Shown here: positions 17,083 to 27,100 of the stretch, piece after piece | Numbering within the stretch: position 1 is the first letter of the stretch | How the letters are laid out: every line of letters starts with the position of its first letter | Assembly: GCA_024398815.1 (NCBI GenBank) | Contig: JAKSIL010000003.1 | Coordinates: 60,511 to 124,510 of the forward strand | Direction: 5' to 3' | DNA: 64,000 nucleotides | DNA from: Fibrobacter sp. | GTDB taxonomy: Bacteria; Fibrobacterota; Fibrobacteria; Fibrobacterales; Fibrobacteraceae | Notes under the pieces: generated by a model | The model's input: only the letters and a program-made list of their open reading frames with translations | Databases searched by the model: none | What the model was told of the DNA's origin: nothing | Translations under genes and position numbers: made by a program

Positions 17083-19839
17083 ATGAATCGTTGTCTTTTG
17101 TGTTCTTTGCCTTTAGTGCTTGCGTTCGCTTTGTTTGGTGGATGCTCCGGGGAGAATTCTACAAATTCCGTGATAGAAGAAATCGTGGACGAAAATGGCC
17201 CGAAGCTTCCGTTTGTCGGAAATCCTCCCGCGATGTTTTCGGAAGTGAGTACGGTGAACTTGTCGTACGAGGATCATGAGGGCGGTGATGCGGCCTGGGT
17301 GGAATTTTTTAATCCATCGGACACGGCAGTCAACATGGAAGGTTTTTCGCTGACGGACTCCATGGATGTTCCCCGCAAGTGGATCTTTGGTAATGCAGTG
17401 GTTCCGCCGCAGTCGTTCATGCTTGTTTTTTTGTCGGGAAAGAATTATCCCGATTATGAAATGCCGCACGATTCGTCGAACATGATTGGTCCCGGTTGCT
17501 GGACTTGGACCGATGCGCAAAACGATATTGCCGGATACAGTTTCGCAAATCCGCTTGAAGGCAAAAGTAAAGTCTGCTACACGGAAGATAAAGTTCGCCA
17601 TGTGGGCGCCGACATGCAGTTTGGCGACAACCAGGAATTGGGCTGGAGCTCCATTTCAGTTTTCGTCGGAACAGGCAATTCAAACAAGGATGATGTCCTG
17701 GACATTAGCAAGGCTAATGAGCTCTTGTTGACAGGCTTCATCACTAAAGATCGTCAACTTTCCTTGCGCTTGGCGCAACCTGATTTGGATGACTGGACGG
17801 GTTATGAAATTGTCTTTACGGGAACGGGAGATTCCAATACGACGTACAGGGCCGCACTGCCGACAAACTCGAAATTTCCGGATCTTGCCAATATCTACGG
17901 GACTCGTTTCAGCCCTCAGTCGCAGGAAGTCTTGCGTATGCAGATGGATGTGAAGTCGTATGTGGTGCGCAATCGCGGTCATGAACCCCATGCTTCGTTC
18001 AAGGTAAAAAAGAAAGGTTCGCTTTACCTTCTCAACAAGGATTATGCCATTGTGGATTCCGTGGCGTATCCTGACGTGCCCATTGGAAAATCGTGGACGC
18101 TGGGAAATACGGCGGAAGGCGTGAACGCCTGGGGATTCGCTTCGGAGTCGCCTTATGGATACGCCTCTGAAATCGTTGTGCCAGAACAGTCTCCCGTGCC
18201 GGTGCATCAAATGCCTGCTTCGGGTTTTTATGCGGATCCGTTTGAAGTCGTTTTCGATTCTTCCGAATACATGCGTTGCGAAAAAGGTGGAGCGGTTCCT
18301 ACGGAGAACAGCGCTTCCGTTACGCTTCTTAAAATCGATGCGACAACGGCAGTGCGTTGCGCGTCGTTTGCTTCGGGAAAACTTCCGAGCGAAGTCATGA
18401 CCCGGACCTATGTGTTTGAATCGCAGCCGAACGTGGCTGTGGTATTTGTGACGGGTAATCCGCTGTCGCTGTTTGACCCCGATACAGGGCTTTATGCCGA
18501 AGGGAACAATGCCCAGGAAACCGAGCCTCATTATGGAGCCAACTACTGGGCTGACCGGGAATTGCCCGTGTTTGTGGAACTCCTGGAACCGGGAATGCAG
18601 GAACTGGGCTTTGCCGAAAACGCGGGCCTCAAGATTTTTGGAAACTACAGCCGAATGAACGACAAGAAATCGGTCGTAATCACTTTCCGCGAAAAGTACG
18701 GCAAGAAGAGATTGAACTATCCGCTCTTCCCGGAATTCCCGTCGCTTACGAAGTTCAAGAATTTCGTGCTTCGCAACAATGGCAGCAACTACAGCGCCGA
18801 CTACATCCACGACCGCTTGGCCAGTTCCATTTCGGAGGGCCTGGGCGTAGATTACCAGAGAGGCCGCCCGTCCATCGTGTATTACAACGGTGAATATTAC
18901 GGAATACACAACATCCGTGAACGATCTACGGAATACTACTTTGAAACGCACTATGGAATGGATGCTGCCGACATCGATTTGCTCAAGGCCGATAACTCCG
19001 TGACGAACGGGGCTTCTACTGATTACGTGGCGCTTATGGATTGGCTCGAAGACCATCACTTGGATGACGAGGAAAATTACAAGTATTTGTCCGAGCGTAT
19101 TGACGTGAACAATTTCTTGAACTACGTACATACAGAGATATTTGTGAACAATCGCGACTGGCCCGGGAACAATCTCAAAAAATGGCGTTCGCACAATCCC
19201 GAGACAAAATGGAAATGGTTCCTTTACGATTTGGATTTCGGCTTTGGCAACAACTACAGCGAATTTACGAACAACATATTTGAATTTGCCGCAGCCGAAG
19301 ATGGCCCCACCTGGCCAAATGGCCCGGAGCATACTTTGCTTTTGCGTCGATTGCTCGAAAATGAATATTTCAAGGAATCCTTCGTGAATCGAATGATGGC
19401 TTTGCTTGCGACGAATTTTGAATCGGACCGCATTCTGTCCCGCATAGAAAAAATGATGGCGGAAATCGAGCCTGAAATTGCTCGCGACCAGAAGCGCTGG
19501 AAGCATAGCAAGCAGTACATGGAAACTACGCTTTCGAACATAAAGAATTTTGCGAAAACCCGCCAGGCGGTAATCGTTTCCGAGATGACGGAATTCTTTG
19601 GATTGGGCGAAACCGTCGCCGTGGAAATCGGCGTCGAAGGCGATGGCGTCGTTTCTGTAAACGGCCTTCCGTTGAATCAAACTTCGTTGAAGTTGAACTT
19701 GTTCAAGAATGTTCCGGTTACCATCGAGGCCGAGGAAAGCGCCGGTAATGTATTTGTAAGATGGAATGACGGGGAAAAATCTAAAAAGCGCGTGGTTTTG
19801 CCGGAAAAAGGACTTAGTCTGGTTGCTGTATACAAGTAG
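17083..19839 (+). CDS. CotH-kinase family lipoprotein with lamin-tail domain
   Basis: A signal peptide with lipobox LFGGC marks a lipoprotein of 918 aa. Residues about 45-150 form a lamin-tail-like beta-sandwich ([21 protein letters not shown]). A second beta-rich region (about 370-450) resembles a chitobiase-type Ig-like module. Residues about 455-880 form the CotH domain with [30 protein letters not shown], the YGIHNIRER segment and the acidic motif [11 protein letters not shown] that supplies metal-binding Asp residues. CotH proteins are atypical secreted kinases first known from spore coats; extracellular targets in rumen bacteria are unproven. A second CotH gene lies on the minus strand at the far end of this locus. 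Confidence 0.87.
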   Translation: MNRCLLCSLPLVLAFALFGGCSGENSTNSVIEEIVDENGPKLPFVGNPPAMFSEVSTVNLSYEDHEGGDAAWVEFFNPSDTAVNMEGFSLTDSMDVPRKWIFGNAVVPPQSFMLVFLSGKNYPDYEMPHDSSNMIGPGCWTWTDAQNDIAGYSFANPLEGKSKVCYTEDKVRHVGADMQFGDNQELGWSSISVFVGTGNSNKDDVLDISKANELLLTGFITKDRQLSLRLAQPDLDDWTGYEIVFTGTGDSNTTYRAALPTNSKFPDLANIYGTRFSPQSQEVLRMQMDVKSYVVRNRGHEPHASFKVKKKGSLYLLNKDYAIVDSVAYPDVPIGKSWTLGNTAEGVNAWGFASESPYGYASEIVVPEQSPVPVHQMPASGFYADPFEVVFDSSEYMRCEKGGAVPTENSASVTLLKIDATTAVRCASFASGKLPSEVMTRTYVFESQPNVAVVFVTGNPLSLFDPDTGLYAEGNNAQETEPHYGANYWADRELPVFVELLEPGMQELGFAENAGLKIFGNYSRMNDKKSVVITFREKYGKKRLNYPLFPEFPSLTKFKNFVLRNNGSNYSADYIHDRLASSISEGLGVDYQRGRPSIVYYNGEYYGIHNIRERSTEYYFETHYGMDAADIDLLKADNSVTNGASTDYVALMDWLEDHHLDDEENYKYLSERIDVNNFLNYVHTEIFVNNRDWPGNNLKKWRSHNPETKWKWFLYDLDFGFGNNYSEFTNNIFEFAAAEDGPTWPNGPEHTLLLRRLLENEYFKESFVNRMMALLATNFESDRILSRIEKMMAEIEPEIARDQKRWKHSKQYMETTLSNIKNFAKTRQAVIVSEMTEFFGLGETVAVEIGVEGDGVVSVNGLPLNQTSLKLNLFKNVPVTIEAEESAGNVFVRWNDGEKSKKRVVLPEKGLSLVAVYK

Positions 19840-19871
19840 CTGCTTTTGAACAAGTTGTATTTTGCTATTTT

Positions 19872-21251
19872 ATGGCAATCATGAACTTTAAAACTAATAT
19901 TGTTTGTATTGGCGCAGGCTACGTCGGTGGCCCCACCATGACCGTCATTGCCGACAAGTGCCCCGATGTCAAGGTTACCGTAGTTGATATCAACCAGTCC
20001 CGTATAGATGCTTGGAATAGTGAAAATCTTCCGATTTTTGAACCTGGTCTGGATGACGTGGTAAATCGTGCCCGTGGCCGCAACCTGTTCTTCAGTACCG
20101 ACATCCCCTCTGCCATCAAGGAAGCCGACATCATATTCGTTTCCGTGAATACTCCTACCAAGACCTTTGGTCATGGCGCAGGAAAGGCTAGCGATTTGCA
20201 GTACTGGGAAAAGACCGCTCGCAACATTTTGGAAATTGCCGAAGAAGGCAAGATTATCGTTGAAAAGTCTACGCTGCCCGTTCGTACCGCAGCTGCCATG
20301 GAACGCATCTTGAACAGCAATGACAAGGGACTGCACTTCGAAGTGCTTTCGAACCCCGAGTTCCTTGCCGAAGGTACGGCTATCAACGACCTGTTCGAAC
20401 CGGACCGCGTGCTTATCGGAAGCCACCAGACCGAGTCGGGCCTCGCCGCCTGTCAGAAGCTCGTGGACGTGTATGCCCACTGGGTTCCGCGCGACCGCAT
20501 CCTGACGACGAACCTATGGAGTTCTGAACTTACGAAACTTACCGCGAACGCCTTCCTCGCGCAGCGCATCAGTTCTATCAACTCCATCAGCGCCCTCTGC
20601 GAACGCACCGGTGCAGACGTGGACGAAGTCGCCTTCGTGATGGGCAAGGACAAGCGCATCGGCCCGAAGTTCCTCAAGGCTTCCATCGGCTTTGGCGGTT
20701 CCTGCTTCAAGAAGGACATTTTGAACCTCGCCTACCTGTGCGGCTACTATGGACTTCCTGAAGTCTCCGCTTACTGGGAAAGCGTTGTGAAGATTAACGA
20801 ATGGCAGACCCACCGTGTGGTGGACCGCATGCTCGAGACCATGTTCAATACCATCGCCGGCAAGAAGATTGCCGTGTTCGGTTTTGCCTTCAAGGCGAAT
20901 ACCGGCGATACCCGCGAAAGTCCGGCTAACCTGGTCGTCCGTGATTTGCTGGCCGAACATGCACTGCCGGTCGTCACTGACCCGAAGGCAATCCCCGATG
21001 CCAAGCGCGACCTCAAGGACGTGCTGGAACAGGTGCAGTTCGAGGCCGATCCGTACAAGGCTGCCGAGGGCGCACATGCGGTGGTGGTTTGCACGGAATG
21101 GAAGTGCTTTGCGGAACTCGACTGGAACCGCATCTACAAGGGCATGGCGAAGCCCGCGTTCGTATTCGACGGACGCAACATCCTGGATGCTGCTGCCTTG
21201 AGAGAAATCGGTTTTGAAGTGACTTGCATCGGAAAGGGTAAAGCAGAGTAA
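19872..21251 (+). CDS. ugd: UDP-glucose 6-dehydrogenase, animal/eukaryote-like subtype
   Basis: Oxidises UDP-glucose to UDP-glucuronate with two NAD+, supplying acidic sugars for surface polysaccharide. The N-terminal Rossmann motif is [16 protein letters not shown], the catalytic Cys278 lies in [14 protein letters not shown], and the C-terminal domain has [17 protein letters not shown] and VVCTEWK. The length (459 aa) and stretches such as [20 protein letters not shown] and [13 protein letters not shown] match my memory of vertebrate UGDH closely, more than the short bacterial Ugd type. A second in-frame ATG nine bases downstream is an alternative start; neither has a clear Shine-Dalgarno. 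It opens the rightward arm of the polysaccharide locus. Confidence 0.94.
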   Translation: MAIMNFKTNIVCIGAGYVGGPTMTVIADKCPDVKVTVVDINQSRIDAWNSENLPIFEPGLDDVVNRARGRNLFFSTDIPSAIKEADIIFVSVNTPTKTFGHGAGKASDLQYWEKTARNILEIAEEGKIIVEKSTLPVRTAAAMERILNSNDKGLHFEVLSNPEFLAEGTAINDLFEPDRVLIGSHQTESGLAACQKLVDVYAHWVPRDRILTTNLWSSELTKLTANAFLAQRISSINSISALCERTGADVDEVAFVMGKDKRIGPKFLKASIGFGGSCFKKDILNLAYLCGYYGLPEVSAYWESVVKINEWQTHRVVDRMLETMFNTIAGKKIAVFGFAFKANTGDTRESPANLVVRDLLAEHALPVVTDPKAIPDAKRDLKDVLEQVQFEADPYKAAEGAHAVVVCTEWKCFAELDWNRIYKGMAKPAFVFDGRNILDAAALREIGFEVTCIGKGKAE

Positions 21252-21255
21252 AGTC

Positions 21256-22101
21256 ATGGGCCTAGATTCAAAAACAAAGCAGCCTGTTCCTTTGTCTGGA
21301 GCACAAGTTGCGATTTTAAACATTTTCAAGGCTGTCAAACCAGCTCTCGATGAAAGTTCCATCCCGTATTATTTGCTGGGTGGATCCTTGTTGGGGGCTG
21401 TTCGTCACAAGGGTTTTATTCCTTGGGACGATGATATTGATATTGGAATTGTCCGTGACGATTATGAGCATTTTTTGAAGAACGTGGCGAAGAATCTTCC
21501 GGACTATCTGGAGCTTAGGTCTTACAGGGACGAGTCCGACCACCATTACTACTTCTCCCGCATTGTCGACAAGCGTTTCTACATGCGCCGCGAAGGGAGC
21601 ATCATCACCCGAAATGAAAATCTCTGGGTGGATATTTTCCCGCTGGACGGCATGCCGAACAACGCTATAATCCGTCGTATTCACATGCTGCGCCTCTTGT
21701 ACGTCCGCATGCGCTACCATATTGCTTGTTTTGACAAAGTCAATTTGCATAGGCCGCATCGTCCGCTTTCCGAACGCGTTATTATTGCCCTGGTCAAGAT
21801 GTTCCATGGACATGGAGGAAAGAATTACAAGAAGTGGCTCGTTAAATTGGACGCACTCCTTAGAAAGTACAGGGTGGAGGACTCCAACTGGATAGTGAAC
21901 TTCATGGGCCAGTACAAGTTCAAGGAAATGTTCCCGAAAACGTACTATGGCAATGGCGCTATGTACGACTTTGAAGACATGAAATTGTGTGGGCCCGAGA
22001 ATTACGATGCTGTGCTTTCGCAAATGTATGGCGATTACATGACGGAGCCTAAAGATTGCGATAAGAATGTCCATGACGCTCACCTTGAAGAAAAGATATA
22101 G
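21256..22101 (+). CDS. LicD family phosphotransferase (copy 1)
   Basis: LicD/fukutin-family nucleotidyltransferase-fold protein. Known members transfer phosphocholine, or in fukutin relatives ribitol-5-phosphate, from a CDP-linked donor onto glycans. The signature GGSLLGAVRHKGFIPWDDDI (about residues 41-60) carries the metal-binding Asp cluster, and NLWVDIFPLDGMPNN follows at about 120-135. The C-terminal part contains TYYGNGAMYDFEDM and QMYGDYMTEPKD, both typical. It starts four bases after ugd and is followed after two bases by a paralogue. The donor substrate is unknown; TagD and a TarI-like enzyme in this locus suggest CDP-polyols. Confidence 0.9.
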   Translation: MGLDSKTKQPVPLSGAQVAILNIFKAVKPALDESSIPYYLLGGSLLGAVRHKGFIPWDDDIDIGIVRDDYEHFLKNVAKNLPDYLELRSYRDESDHHYYFSRIVDKRFYMRREGSIITRNENLWVDIFPLDGMPNNAIIRRIHMLRLLYVRMRYHIACFDKVNLHRPHRPLSERVIIALVKMFHGHGGKNYKKWLVKLDALLRKYRVEDSNWIVNFMGQYKFKEMFPKTYYGNGAMYDFEDMKLCGPENYDAVLSQMYGDYMTEPKDCDKNVHDAHLEEKI

Positions 22102-22103
22102 CC

Positions 22104-22943
22104 GTGGGTGATTCTCTCAGACAGTTGCAATTGAAGGAACTGGAACTGTTGAAATTGTTCCAGAAAATTTGTGCGGAACACAATATTTCTTATTTTGCAC
22201 TGGGTGGTACTCTTTTGGGGGCAATTCGACACAAGGGTTTTATTCCTTGGGATGACGATATCGACGTTGGTATCCCGCGCCCTGATTACGATAGACTCTG
22301 CAAGATTTTGGAAAGCGAAAAACTGGGTGAAAATGTGCGGTTCTTTACTTTCCACAGCAATGAAGAATACATTCGCTATTTTGGACATTTAGAGGATACA
22401 AGTTTCAAGATTGTTCGCCATGACAAGATGAAGGCTGAAGAAACTTATGCCTGGATAGATTTGTTCCCGTTGGATGCCATGCCGAACAATTCGATTCTTC
22501 GCAAGCTGAAAGTTTACCAGGTGCTTCTGCTCAGGGCGATGTTCCGTTTTTCTGGATTTGACAGACTTGTGGATGTCAATAAAAAAGGACGTCCGCTGCA
22601 TGAGCGAATTCTTGTTTGGGTTGGCCTTCACACTCCCGTTCAAAAACTTTTCAATACCCGCAAGTGCTTGAAATGGCTGGAAAAGGCCTTGACCAGTTCT
22701 GATTACGAAAAATCCAATTATCTGGTGAATGCCATGGGTGCCTACAAGTTCCGCGAAATGTTCCATAAAAAGTATTACGGTGAAGGGAAAATGTATCCCT
22801 TTGAAGATACGGAAATTCGCGGCCCGATTGATTATGATTTTGTATGTACACAGTTGTATGGTGACTACATGACTCCGCCGAAGGCTGATGACAGAAATCA
22901 TCATGCTCTTGAAACCGTGACGAACGATGAATCCCAAAATTAG
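22104..22943 (+). CDS. LicD family phosphotransferase (copy 2)
   Basis: Tandem paralogue of the preceding gene, starting with GTG two bases after its stop. The signature GGTLLGAIRHKGFIPWDDDI sits near residue 33, followed by YAWIDLFPLDAMPNN and KKYYGEGKMYPFEDTEIRGP near the C-terminus. Similarity to copy 1 runs the full length, so this is a duplication with divergence, probably toward a different acceptor. The 3' end overlaps the next glycosyltransferase gene by 17 nt. At 279 aa it is a single-domain LicD protein with no membrane segment. Confidence 0.9.
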   Translation: MGDSLRQLQLKELELLKLFQKICAEHNISYFALGGTLLGAIRHKGFIPWDDDIDVGIPRPDYDRLCKILESEKLGENVRFFTFHSNEEYIRYFGHLEDTSFKIVRHDKMKAEETYAWIDLFPLDAMPNNSILRKLKVYQVLLLRAMFRFSGFDRLVDVNKKGRPLHERILVWVGLHTPVQKLFNTRKCLKWLEKALTSSDYEKSNYLVNAMGAYKFREMFHKKYYGEGKMYPFEDTEIRGPIDYDFVCTQLYGDYMTPPKADDRNHHALETVTNDESQN

Positions 22944-23979
22944 TGTCGTCATCCCTGTTTACAATTCCGCAAAGTATTTGCGAGAGTGTCTTGACAGCAT
23001 TTGCCGCCAAAGTTTTACTGAATGGGAAGTCGTTGCTGTTGATGACGGCTCCAGTGACGAGTCTCCGAAGATTTTGGATGAATACGCCGCTGCAGATGCG
23101 CGAATTCGCGTGGTCCATAAAGCGAACGGTGGCGTGTCTGCTGCTCGAAACGACGGCCTGGATGCTGCTGTTGGCGAGTACGTGCTGTTCGTGGATTCCG
23201 ATGACTGGCTGGACGATGAAGCTTTGGAAGTGATGATTGGTGCGTCTGAAAATTCGGATGCCGATATGGTCGTGGCCGATCATTTTACTTGGCGAGAAAA
23301 GAACGGCACCGAAACTCCGCAGCATTTCTTCGAAAAAGAATTTGAGGCGAATTCCAGAAAAGATTTGATTCGTTTGCAACAAATGACTCTCTATCAGGGA
23401 TACGCCCCGTACGCATCCGGTTGCTGTGATACTCTTTTCCCTGCGCCTTGGGCAAAGCTGATAAAGAAGAACTTGCTTGACAAGTTCAATATCCGTTTTA
23501 ACACGAAGTTGAAACTTTACGAAGATGGGCTCTTTATTCTGAATTTGCTCCAGCATGCCGAAAAGGTTCGCTGCATAAGGAATGTCGTTTATCATTACCG
23601 CATAGTGTCGTCGTCCCTGTGCCACAAGGATGATATCCAGCTTGCCAATGACTACGCCGCCATCGCTAAAGAAGTCGAAGAATTCCTGGCGCTGTACGAT
23701 GAAGAAAAATTCTTAAGGAATCCTTTCTACGCACGCATGCTTTACGTGACAAAGAAAATGGTACTTCACAGTTATTTCTATAAGAACGCTCGCGACAGCT
23801 TCTTTGTCCGTTATAGGAAATTTGCAAATCTTTTGCGTCAATCACCGTATAAGGAAGCTTTGCAAAATTTCTGCGAATTAAAACTTTTGGGCAGGGATAG
23901 ACAATACGGAAAACTGTTGCACTGTCATTTAAGCTTTGTCGTCGGCTTGCTCTATGAGCTCAGGGCCAGATTCCTCTAG
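22927..23979 (+). CDS. Family 2 glycosyltransferase
   Basis: GT-A fold inverting glycosyltransferase. The nucleotide-binding start ISVVIPVYNSAKYLRECLDS, VDDGSSDESPKIL and the metal motif FVDSDDWLDDEAL (about residue 90) are intact. The C-terminal 130 residues are helical and basic, consistent with membrane association. It overlaps LicD copy 2 at its start and, at its end, runs 51 nt into the oppositely oriented Wzy-like gene. It is the last gene of the rightward arm of the polysaccharide locus. Sugar donor and acceptor cannot be predicted. Confidence 0.9.
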   Translation: MNPKISVVIPVYNSAKYLRECLDSICRQSFTEWEVVAVDDGSSDESPKILDEYAAADARIRVVHKANGGVSAARNDGLDAAVGEYVLFVDSDDWLDDEALEVMIGASENSDADMVVADHFTWREKNGTETPQHFFEKEFEANSRKDLIRLQQMTLYQGYAPYASGCCDTLFPAPWAKLIKKNLLDKFNIRFNTKLKLYEDGLFILNLLQHAEKVRCIRNVVYHYRIVSSSLCHKDDIQLANDYAAIAKEVEEFLALYDEEKFLRNPFYARMLYVTKKMVLHSYFYKNARDSFFVRYRKFANLLRQSPYKEALQNFCELKLLGRDRQYGKLLHCHLSFVVGLLYELRARFL

Positions 23980-25263
23980 TTTGTCTTTGTTTATTTCTCC
24001 TAGCTGGTAACCGGCCAGCAGGAAAAGAAACTGCGAGCAGTTTCCGATAGTACCTGATAATGTGACAAACGCCGTGCCGGCGACGGCCAAAGCGAATCCA
24101 CTAGAAATGAGGGCGTTTTTCCTATGCCTGAATAGGAGGATGAACATCCATAGCAGGAGGAGGTAGTAGGAGAAAAGCCCAAAGAAACCTCGGTCGATGA
24201 GCAGGGAGAAAACAACGGATTCAAGCCCTCCCAGGTCCTCGCCGCTACTGTTGTGGGCGCGGGTTTCTTCTGCGAATATCACATGGGAAGTGAATTTATT
24301 TCCGTTGCCGAAAATGGGTGAGTGGCTAATCGTCACCAATGTAAACAAAAGCTGTTTTTCTCTGAAGTCAAGTGAAGATCCCTTGCCGGCGTGGCTTGTT
24401 TGGAAATTCTCCAGCATAATGGCGAATAATGCGGAAAAAGAGAAAATGAGCATTCCGGCAATGAGAATTTTCATTAAGGGGGCCATCTTGTCGTAGATAA
24501 GGAGTGCTACGCCCAATACAGCGCATATAAGGGCCGTTCGAGATCCGCAGAGGAATATGTTTAGGGCGAGAAGCGCGAGTGCGATTAAAATCTTTTTATG
24601 TTCAAAGGCCTTGTTTTTTAAATAGGGAAGGTAGAAAAGGAAAAGAGTCATTAATAGCATGCCAAAAGCGGTAGGGTGCTTTGTCGTAAAGAATGTACGC
24701 AAACGCCAACTTTCGATAAGGCTGACTTTGGAATTCAAGTCAAAGGAACCGTTGTAGTGGGGAAATGCTCCGCAAACCAATCGGTAGGGAATATTGTCGC
24801 TGAGCATTATTTCTATGATGCCGCAAATGCATATGACATAGATGAACGGAATCAATTTTATGGCAAACTGTTTTATGTCCACTTGACGCGCGCAGATGTA
24901 GGCGGCGTAAATGTAACCTAGACAGTCGATGGAATCACGTACGCCGTAATACATGTCCTTGGAGGCAATTCCTGAATTGTAAACAGCCGTGAAAACATAG
25001 CTGATAATGTTGAGCGCAATGGGAATTGTCAGCAGATTGCTAAAAACACTTTTGTTGAAATTCTCCCGGTTCTTGAAGAATTCAACTACGAAGTACACAT
25101 ACAGTATGATGTGTTGTGGAGATATGGAAGGATTGGTTGTGAAAAGAGCGACGTTCGGAAAAAGAACTGTTCCTATGACGAGGGTAAGGAATCTTTTTTC
25201 GGCATCGCCGTAAATTATGGCGATGAGTAATCCAAAAAAGAATAGCAGAACAACGAAGCTCAT
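23929..25263 (-). CDS. O-antigen polymerase/ligase (Wzy/WaaL-like) membrane protein
   Basis: About eleven to twelve hydrophobic segments in 444 residues, with a larger periplasmic loop (about 295-345) after SALFAIMLENFQ. The loop contains GSSLDFREKQLLFT and the ERAHNSSGEDLGG-like segment around EETRAHNSSGEDL. The layout is that of the O-antigen ligase/polymerase family, which joins lipid-linked repeat units in the periplasm. It is the last gene of the leftward lower operon, and its 3' end overlaps that of the convergent GT2 gene. Polymerase and ligase cannot be separated by sequence; the presence of Wzx and a Wzc-type kinase in the locus favours polymerase. Confidence 0.8.
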   Translation of the reverse strand: MSFVVLLFFFGLLIAIIYGDAEKRFLTLVIGTVLFPNVALFTTNPSISPQHIILYVYFVVEFFKNRENFNKSVFSNLLTIPIALNIISYVFTAVYNSGIASKDMYYGVRDSIDCLGYIYAAYICARQVDIKQFAIKLIPFIYVICICGIIEIMLSDNIPYRLVCGAFPHYNGSFDLNSKVSLIESWRLRTFFTTKHPTAFGMLLMTLFLFYLPYLKNKAFEHKKILIALALLALNIFLCGSRTALICAVLGVALLIYDKMAPLMKILIAGMLIFSFSALFAIMLENFQTSHAGKGSSLDFREKQLLFTLVTISHSPIFGNGNKFTSHVIFAEETRAHNSSGEDLGGLESVVFSLLIDRGFFGLFSYYLLLLWMFILLFRHRKNALISSGFALAVAGTAFVTLSGTIGNCSQFLFLLAGYQLGEINKDKLEESGPELIEQADDKA

Positions 25264-25275
25264 TTTTCAAATATA

Positions 25276-26118
25276 CTAATTATTTGGGGCCAGTTCAAAA
25301 CGAATGGTAACTGGAGAATGGTCCGACGGGTAACGGAACCTTTCTCCATCGTGATAGGTCTCGTTCAGAATTCCAAAACGTTTTACTTTTATGCACGGAG
25401 CGACGAATATATGGTCTAATTGCCAAATGCCGTGGCGGGACGGGTCGAAATGATTGTAGCTCCCGTTAGGTGCGTTTGAAAATTCGGCGACTTTCTTTGC
25501 GTCGTTCATCTTAATGCATGTTCCCAGGTTCTTGTATGATTTGGTGTCCGTGGTAAAGTTTAGGTCTCCGGCAAATATGAACGGGGCATCGCCAGCGATG
25601 GCGAGAATTTTCTTGTTCATCAGCTTTGCGCTTTCCGCCTGAGCTTCTTTGCCATGGTAGTCGAAATGGACATTGAATACATATATGGAATCTTTGTCGG
25701 ACATGAGCTTCGCCCAGGTGCAGTAGCGGGCGTGCTTTGAATCCCAACTCTTGCTTTTCTTTTCAGGCGTCTTGGATAAGTAGAATCGTCCAAAATCGGC
25801 GATGGTGAACATTCCCTTTCGCACAACGATGGGGTTGTATTCCATCGTGTCGGAAAGAATGATTTCGTATTCGGGAAGAAGTTCCATCAATTGCTTCAGA
25901 CGATAGGGACTGCCCTCCTGAAGGCCGATAATGTCGAAATCGTGAAATTTGATGACGTTGGCGATGGGCTCTTTGCGCTTTTCCCAGGCATCTCCTTTTT
26001 CTACATCCTTTGGGTCTTCCCAACGGATATTCCAAGTGGCGTAGCGGAATTCTTTTCCGTACGAAAGGACCTGGAAACATGATTGCAGGACGAAAAGGAT
26101 GACAAGAAAATTTTTCAT
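25276..26118 (-). CDS. Secreted endonuclease/exonuclease/phosphatase (EEP) family protein
   Basis: A signal peptide (about 1-20, FLVILFVLQSCFQVLSYG) precedes an EEP-fold domain. Metal-binding and catalytic positions are visible: ATWNIRWED (Asn), IIGLQEG (Glu), FNVHFDYHG (His), FAGDLNFTTD (Asp/Asn) and PSDHSPV (Asp-His). The family covers nucleases, sphingomyelinases and sugar- or lipid-phosphate phosphatases. Because it is exported and co-transcribed with LicD and glycosyltransferase genes, I infer that it may act on phosphodiesters of the surface glycan; nuclease activity is equally possible. Its start codon overlaps the stop of the upstream GT8-like gene by one base. Confidence 0.82.
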   Translation of the reverse strand: MKNFLVILFVLQSCFQVLSYGKEFRYATWNIRWEDPKDVEKGDAWEKRKEPIANVIKFHDFDIIGLQEGSPYRLKQLMELLPEYEIILSDTMEYNPIVVRKGMFTIADFGRFYLSKTPEKKSKSWDSKHARYCTWAKLMSDKDSIYVFNVHFDYHGKEAQAESAKLMNKKILAIAGDAPFIFAGDLNFTTDTKSYKNLGTCIKMNDAKKVAEFSNAPNGSYNHFDPSRHGIWQLDHIFVAPCIKVKRFGILNETYHDGERFRYPSDHSPVTIRFELAPNN

Positions 26119-27080
26119 CAGTGAATGAAAATACTGCAGATTTTGTCAACGATGCGGTATGCAAAACCCAGTCGCTTGTACATGAAGGCTATCGCTCTGT
26201 AAAGAGCGGTTCTTTGAATTTTTACGGATGTCAAGTCTGCGTTTACGTCTTGTACGGCGCTGAAGGCTGCTTTGGGATTTGCCAAAATGGCGTCCAGTTC
26301 CTTGTGTTCTTCGTTGAGTACGGTACGCTGGATTTCCTTGTTCGCAAGGTCAAAGCAGGTGAGACCGAAACTTGCATAGTAATGCATGATTTTGGCGTTG
26401 CACAGATACTTGATGAACGAGGACCTGCGCGTTGCCTGACAATTCCAGGTGCCGTCCATTTCTTTTACGAGGCCGCCCAGGCGTGCGTTGACTTCGTTTA
26501 GCGCAGTCTGATCATAGACTACGGAATACTTTTCCAAGGTCTCTTTCCACAACTTGTGCCATTCTTCGAAGAACTTCTGGGCTTCTGCGGATTTCCGCAC
26601 CAAAATGACTCCGCTGTTGAAATGCTTGTCCTCGAAACCGGAGGCCCAGTTCAAGGGCTTCGCACGCAGGTCGTAAAAATTCTTATAGCTGCTTTCGGAT
26701 ATTTTTTTGTGACGGTCAAGTACCATTCCGATGGACATTGGATTTATGCTTTCGTCAAATACCGAAGCGAGATTGTCGCATACAAGAGTGTCTCCATCGA
26801 TGAAGAGAAAGTCTTCGTCGATGTAGTTGTACATGGTCGTTTTCAGAAAACGTGAACGGTCGCGATTGTTGTATTCTTCGGGAACCTGTATCCTGCGAAT
26901 CTCGACACTAATTTTTTCGTGGAAAGTTCTTTTGCCTGTAAATGTAGCCGCTGTTCCTTGATCGACGATGATTACGACTTTTGCGTCTTTGTTGCGCAGC
27001 AGCAAACTGGACGCGCTTATCATGGTTTGTTCATAATAAGTGTCTTTTTCGTTACTGACGAGAACATAGACGAATGTCAT
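26118..27080 (-). CDS. GT8-like glycosyltransferase
   Basis: Nucleotide-diphospho-sugar transferase fold. An N-terminal FVYVLVSNEKDTYYEQTMIS is followed by the DxD-type metal motif FLFIDGDTLVC near residue 95. FNSGVILVRKS (about 150) and YDQTALNEVNARLG (about 195) match the GT8 pattern in which a sugar-transfer pocket follows the DxD motif. No signal peptide is present, so it is cytoplasmic. It lies between a GT2 gene (20 nt upstream) and the EEP gene (1-nt overlap) in the lower operon. Donor and linkage are unknown. Confidence 0.8.
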   Translation of the reverse strand: MTFVYVLVSNEKDTYYEQTMISASSLLLRNKDAKVVIIVDQGTAATFTGKRTFHEKISVEIRRIQVPEEYNNRDRSRFLKTTMYNYIDEDFLFIDGDTLVCDNLASVFDESINPMSIGMVLDRHKKISESSYKNFYDLRAKPLNWASGFEDKHFNSGVILVRKSAEAQKFFEEWHKLWKETLEKYSVVYDQTALNEVNARLGGLVKEMDGTWNCQATRRSSFIKYLCNAKIMHYYASFGLTCFDLANKEIQRTVLNEEHKELDAILANPKAAFSAVQDVNADLTSVKIQRTALYRAIAFMYKRLGFAYRIVDKICSIFIH

Positions 27081-27100
27081 GGGAACCTCTTTCGTGTGAC

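Noticed and set aside
17680..19680. 666-codon minus-strand open frame opposite the CotH gene
   Set aside because: It is very long, but its sequence is His/Arg/Val-rich and without motifs, as expected from antisense of high-GC-third-position codons; the plus strand carries a complete signal peptide and CotH domain.
26121..26501. 126-codon plus-strand open frame opposite the GT8-like gene
   Set aside because: Antisense of a gene with an intact DxD motif and operon context; no recognisable product.
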